Below, one piece after another: positions 14,110-25,491 of a DNA stretch of 64,000 nucleotides. Origin of the DNA: Trochalopteron elliotii. Lineage: Eukaryota; Chordata; Aves; Passeriformes; Leiothrichidae. Position 1 is the first letter of the stretch. The number at the start of each line of letters is the position of its first letter. A model generated the notes under the pieces. It saw only the letters and a program-made list of their open reading frames with translations. It was not told where the DNA came from and ran no database searches. The stretch is taken from NCBI GenBank assembly GCA_024734555.1, contig JANPWX010000211.1, positions 1,598,216 through 1,662,215 on the forward strand. The letters run 5' to 3'. The translations under genes were made by a program, and so were the position numbers.

Positions 14110-16662
14110 AAACTTCTTTCTTCCAGGAAAATATACCAAGTATTTTGTATGTTATTTTAAAAACCTTGTGTAGCATTGCACAGTGTGTGTGTGTACATAA
14201 ACATGTGCACTTGCTAACCCCACTAAGAACATGCACAGAGCTATTGTTGAAAATTTTCATTAAAACTGTGTAAAGGAAGTCTCTCTGCCACAGCTCAGGA
14301 TGTCCTGTTTCTCTGAGGGGCTTCAGCTATTGCTTGGCCATTTTCTCACTGAAAACGTAAGTAGGAGACTTGAGGGCATTTAATCTGCTATTAAAACAAA
14401 CTGATTTGGAAAGGGTACTTTGAAGAGTGTTCCCCCAGCAGCCAAGAACCCTGAGGCATGGACCCCTCCCCAGACACAGCACACCCAGATTTGTGTCCTC
14501 TGCACTGGTGTCATCAGTGGGAAGGATGGGAGGAAAAATTCCTTCTGTTAGGAGGGGATATAATCTGGTCATGGAGATAACCTCAAAGGACTTTGATTCC
14601 TTTGTTCCCAAGCAATATCTGTGCCCTGCTTGTCCTTCAAGGCAAACCATAGCAGGGCCAGCCAGGCTCTGGGGGCTCCTGACATGGAGTGGGCTGCAGG
14701 TCCTGCCCTGTCCCAGCACCTCATGAGGCCTCCCTGGCAGAGGGAAGGCATGGAGACCCTTGGCTTTTGAAGCACTGGGGACAAAATTTGGAGCTAGTAT
14801 GTGCTCATGGTTATATATCTGATTGCTTTGCAAGAGGATGGTGTCAGCTCTGTGGTCAGTTTGGATGCTGATTTTATTCTGAATCATTGAAAGAAAACCC
14901 CAAAAGTTCAAACCTCAGGAAAAATCTTTCATGATTCATTGGGTCTATTTTGTTTTACTTCAGCACTGCTCTCCAAAATGTTCAGCTTTAATATTACAGT
15001 TGATCAGTCTGCAGGAAGTCCCAAATCTCATTTCCACTAAACAAGGGCTTTCCTTGTTTGTGTTCCTCATTGAGAAATAAGATTGTAGTCATGAGAGGTT
15101 TACACTTACACACAGTAGTTATGAGTATCCAAACCAAAATGTTTTTGGTGGTGACTGGTGTCAGTCCCAACCAACCAAAACCAAATGCCACAGCAATACA
15201 CTCTATTACTAGGAAAAGAAGAGGAGGACAGAAAGAGACAATGGGTGGAAAAAAAAGGAAGTGCATGAGGGGTCAAAAATGTCAAAATAAAGCACCAGTG
15301 GGGAACATGGAGAGAGAGGTCAACAGCAAAAAAGAGACTGGAGTCAGAGAAGGGTCATTAATAAAGGCCATAAATGCCTTAGTTTCCCCATCCAAGCTTC
15401 CTTTCCCAATGGAATGACTGCTGGTGTTTATCATAAGACAGCACTGGATGCTGCACTAGGGTGGAGAAGGCAACTGGGAGAAACTGAAAATCAAATGTCT
15501 GCTCTGGCCTCTGCTTCCCCTTTGGGGCATAGAAAGCAGCATTGTCTCTGAGGAAAGAAAGAATGAGACAGTGATCCCTTCATCCTACAATCCAACAAGA
15601 ACCACAGGCCATGGATGGCCCTTCAGAGCACAGCTGCAACAGCCTTTTCACCCTCCTGTCCCAGAGGCAGACACACAAACCCGTCCTGCCCTATGGAGAG
15701 CACTTCAGTGGCAGGAGCAAAAGAACATTCTGGGGTGCCTAAAGCAGAATGCCCACCCCTAACAGTCTTCGTGGGCCCTCAGCATTCCATATTTCCCTCT
15801 TGTCTAGGGAGCAATAACACACTCCATGCAAAATTCCTCAAGAAATTATTTCTGCCTGCCTGTCTGCAAAGCGAGATCATGATGCCTGACAAACATAGGG
15901 CACATCTTGATAAAAATGACCCATGCAGGCTAGTCAAGAGGTAGACCTAAAGCAGTGGGACAGAGGTAGGATATGACATGGAAAAGTGGAAACATATCAC
16001 AAGGGGTTCAGCTTCATTCCCAAAACACACACAATCTTCCAGAGAGCCTGTGCAGGATTAGGCCCTTCAACAGTTGTCAGTTGTGTAAGGTCAGTGGTTT
16101 TGAAGCCACTTCTTTCAAAGTCATCCAAAAGCATTCAAACACTGACAGGATAACAGCTGCTGCACTGGTTGTCTTCACGATAGCTTGAAAAAGGGGTACA
16201 AGGTTGCTATTGCCATCAAACAACTTTTGCTTTTACCTGAGTTTTAAAATGTCCATTCTCATCATTGCCATGACACCAAATAAAAGGTTATTTGAGGAGA
16301 GAGGGGAGGGCAAGATCCTGTCATTTCTCCTTCCTTCTTTCATGGTAAGGAACGTGCTGACAATGCCAGGAACTGAAAATTCTGCCTTTTGATAGATTAA
16401 TCGATTGGAGAGCTTTACAGTAGACCAAAAAATGGGTAAATTTTGTACTCACCAATCTAACTCATTAAGAAATGTTCCCCGTGTAGTCATAATGCAGGAA
16501 CAAAAAAGTTTGTAAAGCTTTTAGACTGAAAAAATGGAGCATTTACACATTATAATTGTTTTCATAATAAAAAGGCAATATTACAAATATTTTTGAAACA
16601 TGAGGATTCGCTCACGTGTTGAGACTTTTGCTACTGCCGTTCCTGGATGTCGCACAGCCACA

Positions 16663-16676
16663 TTGCCATCTAGCGC
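16663..16676 (-). promoter_or_regulatory. CTCF-like motif
   Basis: Read on the minus strand the 14-mer is GCGCTAGATGGCAA. It fits the vertebrate CTCF core CCRCYAGRKGGCRS except at its first base. It lies in a short CpG-containing island in an AT-rich region, which makes it stand out. Occupancy is unknown. Confidence 0.35.
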
Positions 16677-19253
16677 CCGAGGCCACACCCGCAGCCACAA
16701 CGGGAACTCGGAGAGGATATTCCAAATTAGTTCACAATAACAAACACGGATCAGTTTTGTTTTTCACAAGTGCAGTACTATTCGATGAAACAATCACATC
16801 TAACAGATGACAAGGAAGATTTTTTTTTTTTTTTTGAGTAGGACTGAGGAAATTATGAGGAGAAAGCAAAAGAATGTCTGACTATAAGCAATGTTGAACT
16901 ATCATTAGCAGGAAATATAATCATATTTAGCGAATATAGTAAATTTCACCTATTGTATCAGCATTTAGAAGAAGTTTTGTTGGGTCTGCAAGGAAAAAAA
17001 GAGAGAGGAAAGAAGTGGGGGAAAGAGTGAACAACTAATTCAAATGATGCTCTGCTTTAAGGGCAAATATTCAGTCCTTCAGGCAGAAATATGCATAAAA
17101 ATTGCAGTTAATTTTGGACTCTGTTACACAAAACCCTCCCAGCAATACTCTGCTAAATTCATATGTATCAATCAAAAACTCCCCTGTCCCCTTACAAAAT
17201 GAATGGTACTTGGTTGGAAGCAATGCTGCTGCAGTGGAGCACCCAGGAAAAGTGAAATCATCTCAGTGCTGCCAAACTCTGCTGTAAAATACCCTCGGAT
17301 TGGCTGCATCTCAGTAATACCTTGTAAGGTTTAGGAGAGGTCCGTGCTGCTGAAGAGACTCAAAAAGGACTGAATCCAGTTTGCTTTTCCATTCAGCATT
17401 TAAGGTCCCTTTCAGAGTTGGATCCTGAATTTCTGTGTCACAAACTACCATGCTTTTAATCAAAATTCACAAGAAAATTATCAATTCTGTTTAGTGACCA
17501 TTAAGAAGAACAAAATGTTTTTAGGGACAGCTGGAACAGAGGGAACAGGAAAGTCTTAGATCAGTTTTGGGCAGATATAAAACTGCACCTTGAGGCTGCA
17601 ATTACCTGAAAAGTTGTGACAATCTGAAGGTTTGCTGCTAACAAAGTGGGAAGATTCTGCTTTCATTTTTTTCCTTTAGAGGGTCTGGAACTCAGTGGGT
17701 CCCTCTGTGACTTGACTCAGCTCAACAAACAAAAAGAAAATTGATTCATTGTTTCCACTTAGATAATACTGAATTTGCTTATGAAAAGATTTATATCTGT
17801 GTATTTGGAGTGGATATAAGGGGAGGAATCAGAGACAGTCTGCCCAGAAAATGGTAAATAAAAGGGAAGACCAAGACATTCCCTTTTCCTGTACAGTTGT
17901 AAAAAAAAAATTAAATAAATAAAGATCTAACCAGACAAAAAACACTTGGACTTGTAGCAATTTTCACTTTTTACTTTGATTTTCAGTCCACTTGCTTGCT
18001 GTAGGGCTGTTTCTTATTCCCTTCCCCAACAATGAAAGAATTCCCTGCTCTGTGTCCCACACTCATCCCTCTGAGTTTTCACAGTGGTCACACCCTGCAC
18101 TGTGCTCAGGGCAGAGTGAAGCCTGTGTTTTATATTTCTGTCACTAATATTTGCCCTGCCATGCTGGGCTGTCTGCTGACTTTTTTACCTTTAAAGCATT
18201 TAATAAAAGCATCACTAGATCCTTCCAGCTGCCCAGCTACATCATTTATTAGGATATGAAATATGTGCCTTCACAAAATGCCAGCACTTGTTCTATCCCA
18301 GTGTACAAACCCTGACATCTGTTAGTGCCCATTCCATTTCTGCAGAATGCCATGGGCAGCATGCAGGGCATGCAGGAGAAAGCCCTGTGGAAATGCAGGG
18401 TTCTACCCATAAACACTCTCTGAAAATCCAGAGATGCACAAATGCAATTGCTTGCTCAGTGCACAGGTTTAAAACAATTTATGAAGAGCATACATATATA
18501 TTTTGCCCCAAATACAGCAGGGATAGCACTAGCTGAATAATTTTTTTTTTTATCCTGGCTCTTCTGGAAATCATCTGGTGACATCTTGTTCTCCAATCAG
18601 ACAGTTTGTCCAAAAATGGATGGGAGCCTTCTTATTAGCTCCAGTGAGCAACCTAATAAATATCAAGAGCTTTACTTGGAAATAAATGGGGAAAATAATC
18701 TGGTAACTGTTTGACCAAATTAATTATATTTCTGTTTTGGTTTCTAGAATTTTCTTACTTCCTTTCTACTTAAGCAAATCAGCTGGAACAAACACAACTG
18801 GAAAGTGTTCTTGTGAGATTAGCTCTTCACTAAAGAGCTGAATAACCATTTTTTCTCTGGACCTAAAGACAAAGGTTCCTTCATATCAAACAGGTAAACG
18901 GAGCTGTTTGGTTAGCAAATGAAAATGCTTCCACTTAAAATGAAAATGAAAACATGTTGGATTTCACAAGTCTGACAGGAATGGCTAAGTTTTTAACTGA
19001 CATGAAATTCTTCTGGCTCTGCTTCTGTGAGATAAAAATATCTTTAACTTTCTGAGGCTTTTCTTTCACTTATTTGATCCTGAAGAAAAGATACTGTAGA
19101 TTTACATGTTTGTTTGCCTTTTGGAGAGCACAGCTTGTTTAGCTTTTCTGTCAGACCCCCGGGATCCTGTCTTTAAAATGACTTTTTAAATGCACAGTGG
19201 GTTTGCCTAAGCAAATTTAATTTGTATGACTGTCTGGATCCAAAGGAAAGAAT

Positions 19254-19313
19254 AAAAAAAACCCAAAAAACCCAAAAAACCCAAAAAACCCAAAAAACCC
19301 AAAAAACCAAACC

Positions 19314-19342
<29 letters not shown>
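19254..19342. repeat. (CCCAAAAAA)n array followed by a poly-A tract
   Basis: About five units of a 9-bp repeat CCCAAAAAA pass into a run of roughly 29 A. The minus strand reads as a low-complexity FWVFWV-type ORF, which is an artefact of the repeat. Confidence 0.9.
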
Positions 19343-19344
<2 letters not shown>

Positions 19345-22300
19345 AAAAAAACAAACACACAATCACATCTCCAGTTCCATCTTTAAAAGAGAGAGGATTC
19401 TGGTTTAAGATAGTGTGATATTGGTATGAAATAGTTAAAAAAGTTGGCCCTATCATGCAGGCTATTTATATAAATGATAAGAAGCCAAAGGTACACATTG
19501 GCCTTATCAACAACAACAAAGTAAATTAAAAAGTGCAGACTGTTAAACAGCAAACTACAGGAGCTATTTCCACAAAAAATTAATTTGAGAAAAGACAAAA
19601 GAAGAATCAAGGTGACAAAACAAATCCTAATAAATCCAGATGAATTTAAATAACATGAAGACAGGAAGGCTTAGGGGTACTATGAAGAACAATCAGGAGA
19701 CTTAAAGAAAAATAACTGCATGAAAGGAGAAGTGAAATTGTAAAAGAATCCCAGACAGATGAGTCTCAGAGGGAAAAAGAACTTGAGAAAGGAATGGCAT
19801 GCAGATAAGAGTGATTTCTTGGCATCACTAAGCAACAAGATGGTTGGTGTGAAGTAACTGCTCTTTAAAATGGAAAAAATAAACAAAATTATGGAAATGG
19901 AGTCAGTTTTGGGGAAAAATTAATGTATTTAACTGTTACAAGTCACAAGAAGACAAATATAGTCACTTTTCTGAGGCAATTGAAGAGTGAAGTGGTTAAT
20001 AAAATCAACTCTTATGAGAACAGGCTGGAAGAAACAAAACTGGGCAGTTACCATTGAGTGGTATTAAAACAGATTATAAATAGGAGGATGTGCTTCTTTG
20101 CCAGGTAAATCTATTGATAAAATAATTATATTAAAAACCAGAAAATGAGACAATATCCCAGATGAAACTTGGATTTTAAAAAGCAGGAAAACCAGACCTC
20201 CAGACTTCTTTGTTGGGATGACAAAACATGACAAAGTGGAACTACTAGACAGATGGGATTTAGATTTTTATGAAACCTTTGACAACAGGCCAGGCAATAC
20301 ACACAGCACACATCTAGGTTTAATTTGGACAATGTTGGTTTCAGAAGATTCTCTCAGGTGTCAGGTTTCAGTGAAAAACAGATGAAAGTACAATTATGAG
20401 AACAAGGTATTGACTACTTGTGCTAGCAACAGGAGAGAAAGAAAATATTATAAAAATATTTATATAATTATAAAATATTACAATTAACCTTTGACTTGGA
20501 GGGTGCCATCTTCTCCTAATTTTCCTGTGCCTGAAGAACAAAACAAACCAACAAATCTGCCAGAATCATTGCTCTGTCCTCCTGTGGAAACAAAGGGATC
20601 AGACACATCCCACCTGCCCACATGTAACAGTTTGTGCTGCACACCAGATTTAGTTCACGCCCTGACAAGTGCTTGAATTCAGAAGGACAGGACTTGAAAT
20701 AGTGATGGAATGTGAGGGAGGTTTAAAAACATTAAGAATGTGAAAAACAATTACAGAAACCATACTTTACTTTGAATATTACTGAATATGTACTATTATT
20801 TCTTTCCTTGATAACTATTTTTAAAAGATTAGTATTACAGGAGGAGAAAGGAATAGTAAAATTAATTTGAAAAATAGGGAGTCCTCATTCAGAGCCCGCT
20901 GAAGTTAGGAAAGGACTTTAATGAGCTTTGGCTCAAGCCCTTATAGTGTAGTAAAGAAAACAGTATAAACTGAAGTGGGATTTATATCCCTACAATAAAT
21001 AATGTATGTAATCTCAACTACTGGAGACAGTGTTTGTGCGTATCCAATTTATCATTACTAAAGTGAGATTATGGCAGCTTTATGCTAGACAGAGGCAAAT
21101 GTGGGTCATTAATGAAAACAGTTTATTTACATTTCCCGCTGCAGCTCCTCGGGCACTTTCCTCGCTCCGAGCCCTCGCTCCTGCCCCGCCGTGGCCCACA
21201 GGAACACAGCACACAGCTCAGAGCAAGCGTGGCTGAAACAAGACTGGAAACTGAAAACAAAGAGCACGGATAATCCTTCCTGCTTTGTCATTTCCCCTTC
21301 CAATTGGAAACACAGATGTCAAATAGTCATGGCACAAATAAAACCTCGAGGGGCGTTTGGTCTTCAAGCTGTGCTGACTATGAGCGCTGGCTAAAAGCGA
21401 CGCCACCAAAGGAACAGTTTTGGAAGCTTTTTGCATCATGTTTCCTCAGTCCCTCTCACTGGGGATGTTTGCAGCAGCAAAAGGCAGCTGGCACACAGGG
21501 TGAGAATGCTGCAGCTGAGCTCAATTATCCGAAAATAGGCAATCCTATTGAAAATGACAACTCCAACAATTTTAGCAAAAATACCTGCTCCCTCAATGTA
21601 CACGGTGAAACAAAACCAGCCATGTGTAATATTTCATTCATTTAAAAATTAATTTGATGATTTAATAAGGTTTGTGCCATCTCTCTTATGTCAGCACTCT
21701 ATGCCTTCTCTGAAAAAAAAATTATCTTCAGACTAATCCATGCAGGTTTAGTAAAAAGAGCTTTCATCCTGGTCCATTGTGTCCTTCAGAAAAATTTTCC
21801 TCAGGATTGCCAGATTTTTTCTTATCAGGAGCAAGGGAACCAAACATTAATTTTAAAAAGGTCATATCATCAACACCTGCACAGCCTAACTGTTCACTCT
21901 GTGTTCTTCACATAAAAAACTGGATGCACAGTTACCAAACCTGACATTCTGTATTCTTTCCTAGAAAGAATTTTTCCTTCCGAACAACTTCTCATTACTA
22001 ATTTGACAAATTTATGGCTCAGGAAGACTAGTAAACTACAGCCCCTTATTTTATCAATTAAATAGGCAAAACAACAACACAAGCTGCTAAGCTCCTCATT
22101 TGTCTCCTCTTTCCCTGAGATATCAACCAACTGGTGCACTCCCAGCAGCCATCTGATCCTTCTGCTCTCCTGAAACTGCCAACGAAAAGGAAATTAATGC
22201 CAACTGTGCAGGTGATTTTGTATCTTTCCCAATAGAATCCAGACTTGGACAACCAATATGTTTCACTGGGGACATCCACCCATCATCAGACAATTGTAAT

Positions 22301-23470
22301 TTTCCAGCAGCAACTGTCCTGGGATGCATTGAAAATAATAACAAAAGCTCAGGAAGATTCTTCATTTAATTTTGATTTTTACACCACCAATTCATCAAGC
22401 TGGTGTTATGTTTTTAACTACATCAATATAAAATACCCTACTTAAAGCTGTTACTTCAGTATAAATTTAAACCACAATAAAATATAACCAACCTATCCAT
22501 TATAAATGATCCTACTTTATAAATTATGTTAACCTGCTCTACTTCCATCTACAGTATAGCTAGTTAATATTTCCTTTCATCCCACCAGCCAAAAAGGTTA
22601 ATCCTCACAGCAGCTGTTACTACTCCAGTACAGACTGAATGTGAATTTAACCTCTCCTGGATATTGCCCAATAAACTCTGTTGTTTTTCTAAGCACTTCT
22701 GCGAATTAAAATGGATGTTGGCTTGCCATCCAAACTCATGAACAGGTCTGAAGTGGCTTTTAGGCACATCGCCAAATAACTTCCCAATTCCCTTATAGGG
22801 TATAGCTCTCACTCCAGAGATCTTCCATGCAAGAATTGAAAAACAACACCTTCTCCATTTCATCAAAATTATTTTTCATTTTCTTAGCATTATTTAAATA
22901 ATTTCTGCACAAATTACATTAAAATAATATTAAGGGTTTCATATGCCCTCTGCAATACCCAGCAATTTCAACTTAGTTGTAGCAAGGCAAACATGACAAG
23001 AACATATCCTCCTGCAACCCTCCTCACAAGGCCAGGATATTGAAAAGCCTGAATATTAAATTCAACCCAGAGCACGTGTTTGGATATAAGGCTGAGAAAA
23101 ATGAATACTCCGCAGCACAAAAAAAGATTAATTATAAGAAACAAATACATTTTTTACCTGATACTTAACTTTATTCTAACTAAAACCAATATACATTTAA
23201 AAGCCTTCATTTTCTCCCAGACTTCAATTATAATTTTCAAATGTAGTATAACTTAGACTTTGATCTGGCAAAGCAATGAACAACCCTCTAAAGCTGAAAA
23301 CAGTTGGAGATCTACAGTACATAAGCACATTGCTCGTGTTGCCTCTCCTGGAGATGAAATCTCTCCTGTTTCAATGGGAAGTCATGAGCCAGCTTGCACT
23401 GACGGGCACCTTCAGACATTCTGGAACTTGAGGCATTCCGGGCTTTTGGACAGAGACTTGCTTGCTGATA

Positions 23471-23540
23471 AGAGAATCATAGAATAATCAAGATTGGAAG
23501 AGATCTTTAAGATCAAATTCTGTTTCACACCCCCCTAAGC
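23471..23540 (-). mobile_element. CR1 LINE 3'-end fragment, antisense
   Basis: The sequence starts AGAATCATAGAATAATCAAG and goes on GATTGGAAGAGATCTTTAAGA. This is the reverse complement of the usual avian CR1 3' end (AAGATCTTTCCAACC...ATTCTATGATTCT). The body beyond about 23,540 has decayed past recognition. Confidence 0.7.
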
Positions 23541-24469
23541 ACAGTCTGTATGACTGAAATTCACAATACAAGATATACAGACCAACTAGAATAAATAAAC
23601 TTCAAGTCATAATAAAGTTTCAACCCCCTGAAACACGCCCAGTTATAAGTAGTCAGTAGCCCCTCTTAGCAGATATTAGAGCCAATATGTCATAATTATG
23701 GAGTATAAAGCTAATTTTGGTTTTATGGTTAAGTGCCGTTGTATATTTTCCTTCCCTTACAAAAGCGTTAAAGCTCCCTGAACGTGAAGGCAGCAATTCC
23801 TCACCACCCGCGGCAGCGAAGCCGTGGCCGGGCTGACGAGGCCAGCGCCCCGCACGGCACAGGCGCCTCGGGGAACCACGCAAGGCTGGAGCGGCACAGA
23901 GAGAGTCAGGTGGGCTTTAATTTGCGAATTCCCAGTGGGTTCCTCCCTCTGGGGCAGCCTGCCCGGCCGCGGGGCCGGGAGCCGCCCCTCACAGCGGGCA
24001 GCCCCCGGTGCAGCGCACCCACTGTCATTCGCACTCTCCGCACTCGCGGCAGCCGCGGGTCAACAGCGCTTCAATCCCCCGCGGTGGCCTCAATTCCACC
24101 GTTTTTCCTACTGCGGAGACTTCCCGCTAAGGAAGGGAACCCGCAGCCCTGCTCCGTGCCCTGGGCGGCTGAGGGAGCCGGGCACCCCGCGCTCCTGCCG
24201 GGGGTTGTGCCACAACCGCAGAATGGGCTCCAGGCCCTCAGCAGCGCTTTAATGGCACGAACGCCCTGGGAGCAGCTGGAGCAACAATGCTCTTGCCCTT
24301 TCCCTCGGGAAAAGTGCCGCGGGACCGCGTGACTTCCCCCATGCCTGAAGGAGGCTCAAGGGAGACTTCATAGCAATCTACAGCTTTCTCATGAGAGGAA
24401 GCGGAGGGGTAGGCACTGATCTCTGCTCTCTGGCGACCAGTGACAGGACCCGAGGGAACGGCCCGAAGC

Positions 24470-24665
24470 TGAGTCAGGGGAGGTTTCGGTTGGGTATCAA
24501 GAAAAGGCTTTTCACCCAGAGTGTCTGGGCACTGGAACAGGCTCTGCAGGGCAGGGGTCACAGGACCAAGGCTGTGCGAGTTCAAGAAGCATTTGGACAA
24601 CGCTTTCAGGCACAGGGTGCGACTCTTGGCCCGTGGTGTGACTGCTGTGCAGGGCCGGGAGGAGA
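24470..24665 (+). mobile_element. CR1 LINE 3'-region fragment
   Basis: The run from GAGGTTTCGGTTGGGTATCA through TTCACCCAGAGTGTCTGGGC, ACTGGAACAGGCTCTGCAGG and TTCAAGAAGCATTTGGACAA follows the familiar CR1 3' non-coding region of birds in order. The terminal part near the gap is divergent, and no ATTCTATG tail is seen. It lies inside the CpG-rich promoter region of MRPS22. Confidence 0.7.
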
Positions 24666-24741
24666 GCGGGACACGCTGCTCCCGGTGGCTCCCTGCCCGC
24701 TCCCTGCCCGCTCAGGCCACTCCGCGGCTCCGTGACTCCAT

Positions 24742-25088
24742 NNNNNNNNNNNNNNNNNNNNNNNNNNNNNNNNNNNNNNNNNNNNNNNNNNNNNNNNNNN
24801 NNNNNNNNNNNNNNNNNNNNNNNNNNNNNNNNNNNNNNNNNNNNNNNNNNNNNNNNNNNNNNNNNNNNNNNNNNNNNNNNNNNNNNNNNNNNNNNNNNNN
24901 NNNNNNNNNNNNNNNNNNNNNNNNNNNNNNNNNNNNNNNNNNNNNNNNNNNNNNNNNNNNNNNNNNNNNNNNNNNNNNNNNNNNNNNNNNNNNNNNNNNN
25001 NNNNNNNNNNNNNNNNNNNNNNNNNNNNNNNNNNNNNNNNNNNNNNNNNNNNNNNNNNNNNNNNNNNNNNNNNNNNNNNNNNNNNNNN
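24742..25088. other. Assembly gap of 347 N
   Basis: Undetermined bases lie inside the GC-rich island. MRPS22 lacks its first coding exon in the visible sequence, and this gap is the most likely place for it. The first eight bases after the gap (CCAACTCA) also match the usual end of a CR1, which may be chance. Confidence 0.99.
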
Positions 25089-25330
25089 CCAACTCAGGGT
25101 GCAGGGGACCCGGGGACACCCCCAGAGCGCTCCCGGCTGCCCCAGCCTCGGGGTTCAGCCGCCCCGAGTGGCGGTGGTGGCAGGCGGATGCGGTCCCCGT
25201 GGGGAGGGATGCGGGTCGGGGCGGGTGTGCGGCAGCGGAGGGCCCGGCGGGGCGGGAGGATCTGTGAGGGCGGGGGTGACCGTGGCCGTCCCCTCAGCCC
25301 CCCGGTAACAGCGTGTGCCCCCTCCCGCAG

Positions 25331-25491
25331 AGGGAAAGGCCGCCCACCCCAAGCCCGCCTTCACGGACGAAGCGGTTCAGACGCTGCTTTACAAAATGAC
25401 GGGACTCGACCTGCACAAGGTGTTCCGGCCTGTGAAAAAGGGCCTCAAGCCGCCCCAGTACAAGCTGATGACCGAAGCTCAGCTAGAAGAG
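25331..25491 (+). CDS. MRPS22: MRPS22 exon 2
   Basis: The acceptor is CCTCCCGCAG and the donor is GAG|gtaggc. The exon enters in phase 1 (its first two bases AG complete a split codon). It encodes a segment containing [18 protein letters not shown] and ends in EAQLEE. Length is 161 nt. Confidence 0.94.

Larger units (their letters stand above)
1..23469. other. Intergenic AT-rich left flank, no supported gene
   Basis: No ORF in this stretch reads as a known protein and none forms a consistent series of splice-bounded exons. The longest open frames (for example 14327-14911 on the minus strand) show no recognisable motif. It holds simple repeats, a small gap, one CpG-rich patch near 16.6 kb and one near 21.15 kb. 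In human the side of MRPS22 away from COPB2 faces FOXL2 across a large non-coding region. By synteny this flank may be regulatory, but nothing in the bases proves it. Confidence 0.6.
23790..25490 (+). promoter_or_regulatory. MRPS22: CpG-rich promoter region of MRPS22
   Basis: Base composition changes sharply from AT-rich to GC-rich with many CpG dinucleotides near 23.8 kb. It stays so through the gap to the first visible coding exon at 25,331. No TATA box is evident, as expected for a housekeeping mitochondrial gene. The transcription start cannot be placed because the assembly gap interrupts the island. Confidence 0.65.

Noticed and set aside
14327..14911. 194-codon minus-strand ORF
   Set aside because: It sits in a locally GC-richer stretch where stops are fewer. 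No domain, no splice context, and overlapping plus-strand ORFs of similar quality.
25188..25263. ATG followed by an Arg-rich stretch and a GTGAGG donor, as MRPS22 exon 1
   Set aside because: It looks like a mitochondrial presequence, but joining its last base T to the AG that opens exon 2 creates a TAG stop.
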